In this document: positions 32,199-32,469 of the stretch, piece by piece
Layout: every line of letters starts with the position of its first letter
How positions within the stretch are numbered: position 1 is the first letter of the stretch
From: Pseudomonadota bacterium
GTDB lineage: Bacteria; Desulfobacterota; Syntrophobacteria; Syntrophobacterales; Syntrophobacteraceae
Direction: 5' to 3'
NCBI GenBank assembly: GCA_023416335.1
Contig: JAEZHY010000276.1
Coordinates: 1 to 32,469 of the forward strand
DNA length: 32,469 nt
Notes under the pieces: model-generated
The model's input: only the letters and a program-made list of their open reading frames with translations
What the model was told of the DNA's origin: nothing
Databases searched by the model: none
Position numbers and translations under genes: made by a program

Positions 32199-32469
32199 GT
32201 GATAGTTACAGACACACAACGGCACACAATCGGAATACTGGTTCAGAACGTTCCCGGTGTTCTTGCCAGAATCGCGGGTCTTTTCAGCGGCCGCGGGTAC
32301 AACATCGAAACGATCACGGCGTCACTGACTCACGAACCGGGCCTTACACGGATCACGCTCGTCACGACCGGCGACGAACGCGTCCTGTCGCAGATAATCA
32401 AACAGTTGAATAAACTTGTGAATATTATTAAAGTCTACGACTTTGCGGAAACGGAATTCGTGGACCGCG
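32199..32469 (+). CDS. ilvN: Acetolactate synthase small (regulatory) subunit, N-terminal part (runs off the right edge)
   Basis: A GTG at 32199, with GGGGAG eight bases upstream, opens a frame that continues to the window end (90 codons). It begins with VTDTQRHTIGILVQNVPGVLARI, then GLFSGRGYNIETITAS and LTRITLVTTGD, the ACT domain of IlvN/IlvH that binds valine and activates the large subunit. The sequence continues QLNKLVNIIKVYDF, as usual. The 3' half lies outside the window. Confidence 0.95.
   Translation, partial: MIVTDTQRHTIGILVQNVPGVLARIAGLFSGRGYNIETITASLTHEPGLTRITLVTTGDERVLSQIIKQLNKLVNIIKVYDFAETEFVDR

Overview
The window reads as a chromosomal piece of an anaerobic, GC-rich, Gram-negative bacterium, most likely a Desulfobacterota (former Deltaproteobacteria, Syntrophobacter-like) lineage. 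Indicators are a B12-dependent class II ribonucleotide reductase, a 2-hydroxyacyl-CoA-dehydratase-type activase system, a very large PAS/GAF hybrid histidine kinase, a Ski2-like helicase, many MJ0042-like or CxxC mini zinc motifs, and a standard bacterial rplU-rpmA-obgE cluster. The taxonomic call is inference; no rRNA or tRNA gene was found in the window.

Layout. 1-3.3 kb: the 3' end of a CotA-like multicopper oxidase faces an exported FKBP prolyl isomerase across a shared terminator; then a 660-bp gene-free stretch with a palindromic repeat, and a minus-strand pair (zinc-ribbon/pseudo-receiver protein and a small helical protein). 3.5-4.9 kb: a plus-strand pair, a GlmU-like left-handed beta-helix protein and an overlapping methyltransferase. 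5.0-6.8 kb: an AT-richer glycosyltransferase followed by decayed glycosyltransferase and methyltransferase fragments with frameshifts and stops. 6.8-10.7 kb: a 1297-residue hybrid sensor kinase. 10.7-11.8 kb: a gene-free kilobase holding several palindromic repeats, including a MITE-like element. 11.8-17.8 kb: RNase G, a cysteine-rich 2-hydroxyacyl-CoA-dehydratase-like protein and a 1020-residue double-ASKHA activase, all on the minus strand. 18.4-20.6 kb: obgE, rpmA and rplU, interrupted by a 236-bp nest of inverted REP-like repeats. 20.7-23.7 kb: a 42-residue cysteine protein with its own promoter and terminator, and a Ski2-like helicase. 23.8-30.1 kb: a thioesterase, a ribbon-helix-helix/PIN toxin-antitoxin pair, a coiled-coil protein, endonuclease V, NrdJ, an RsbW-like ATPase and mazEF. 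30.2-32.5 kb: ilvB and the start of ilvN with a recognisable promoter and structured leader.

How the parts work together. Housekeeping functions dominate: ribosome assembly (L21, L27, ObgE), RNA processing (RNase G, probably the Ski2-like helicase), DNA precursor synthesis and repair (NrdJ, endonuclease V), and branched-chain amino acid synthesis (IlvBN). Between them sit accessory features: two toxin-antitoxin modules, polysaccharide-gene remnants and at least three classes of dispersed palindromic repeats. The least understood functional unit is the double-ASKHA activase with its split-off HGD-D-like partner, next to rng. It probably performs ATP-driven low-potential electron transfer through iron-sulfur clusters on an unknown substrate.
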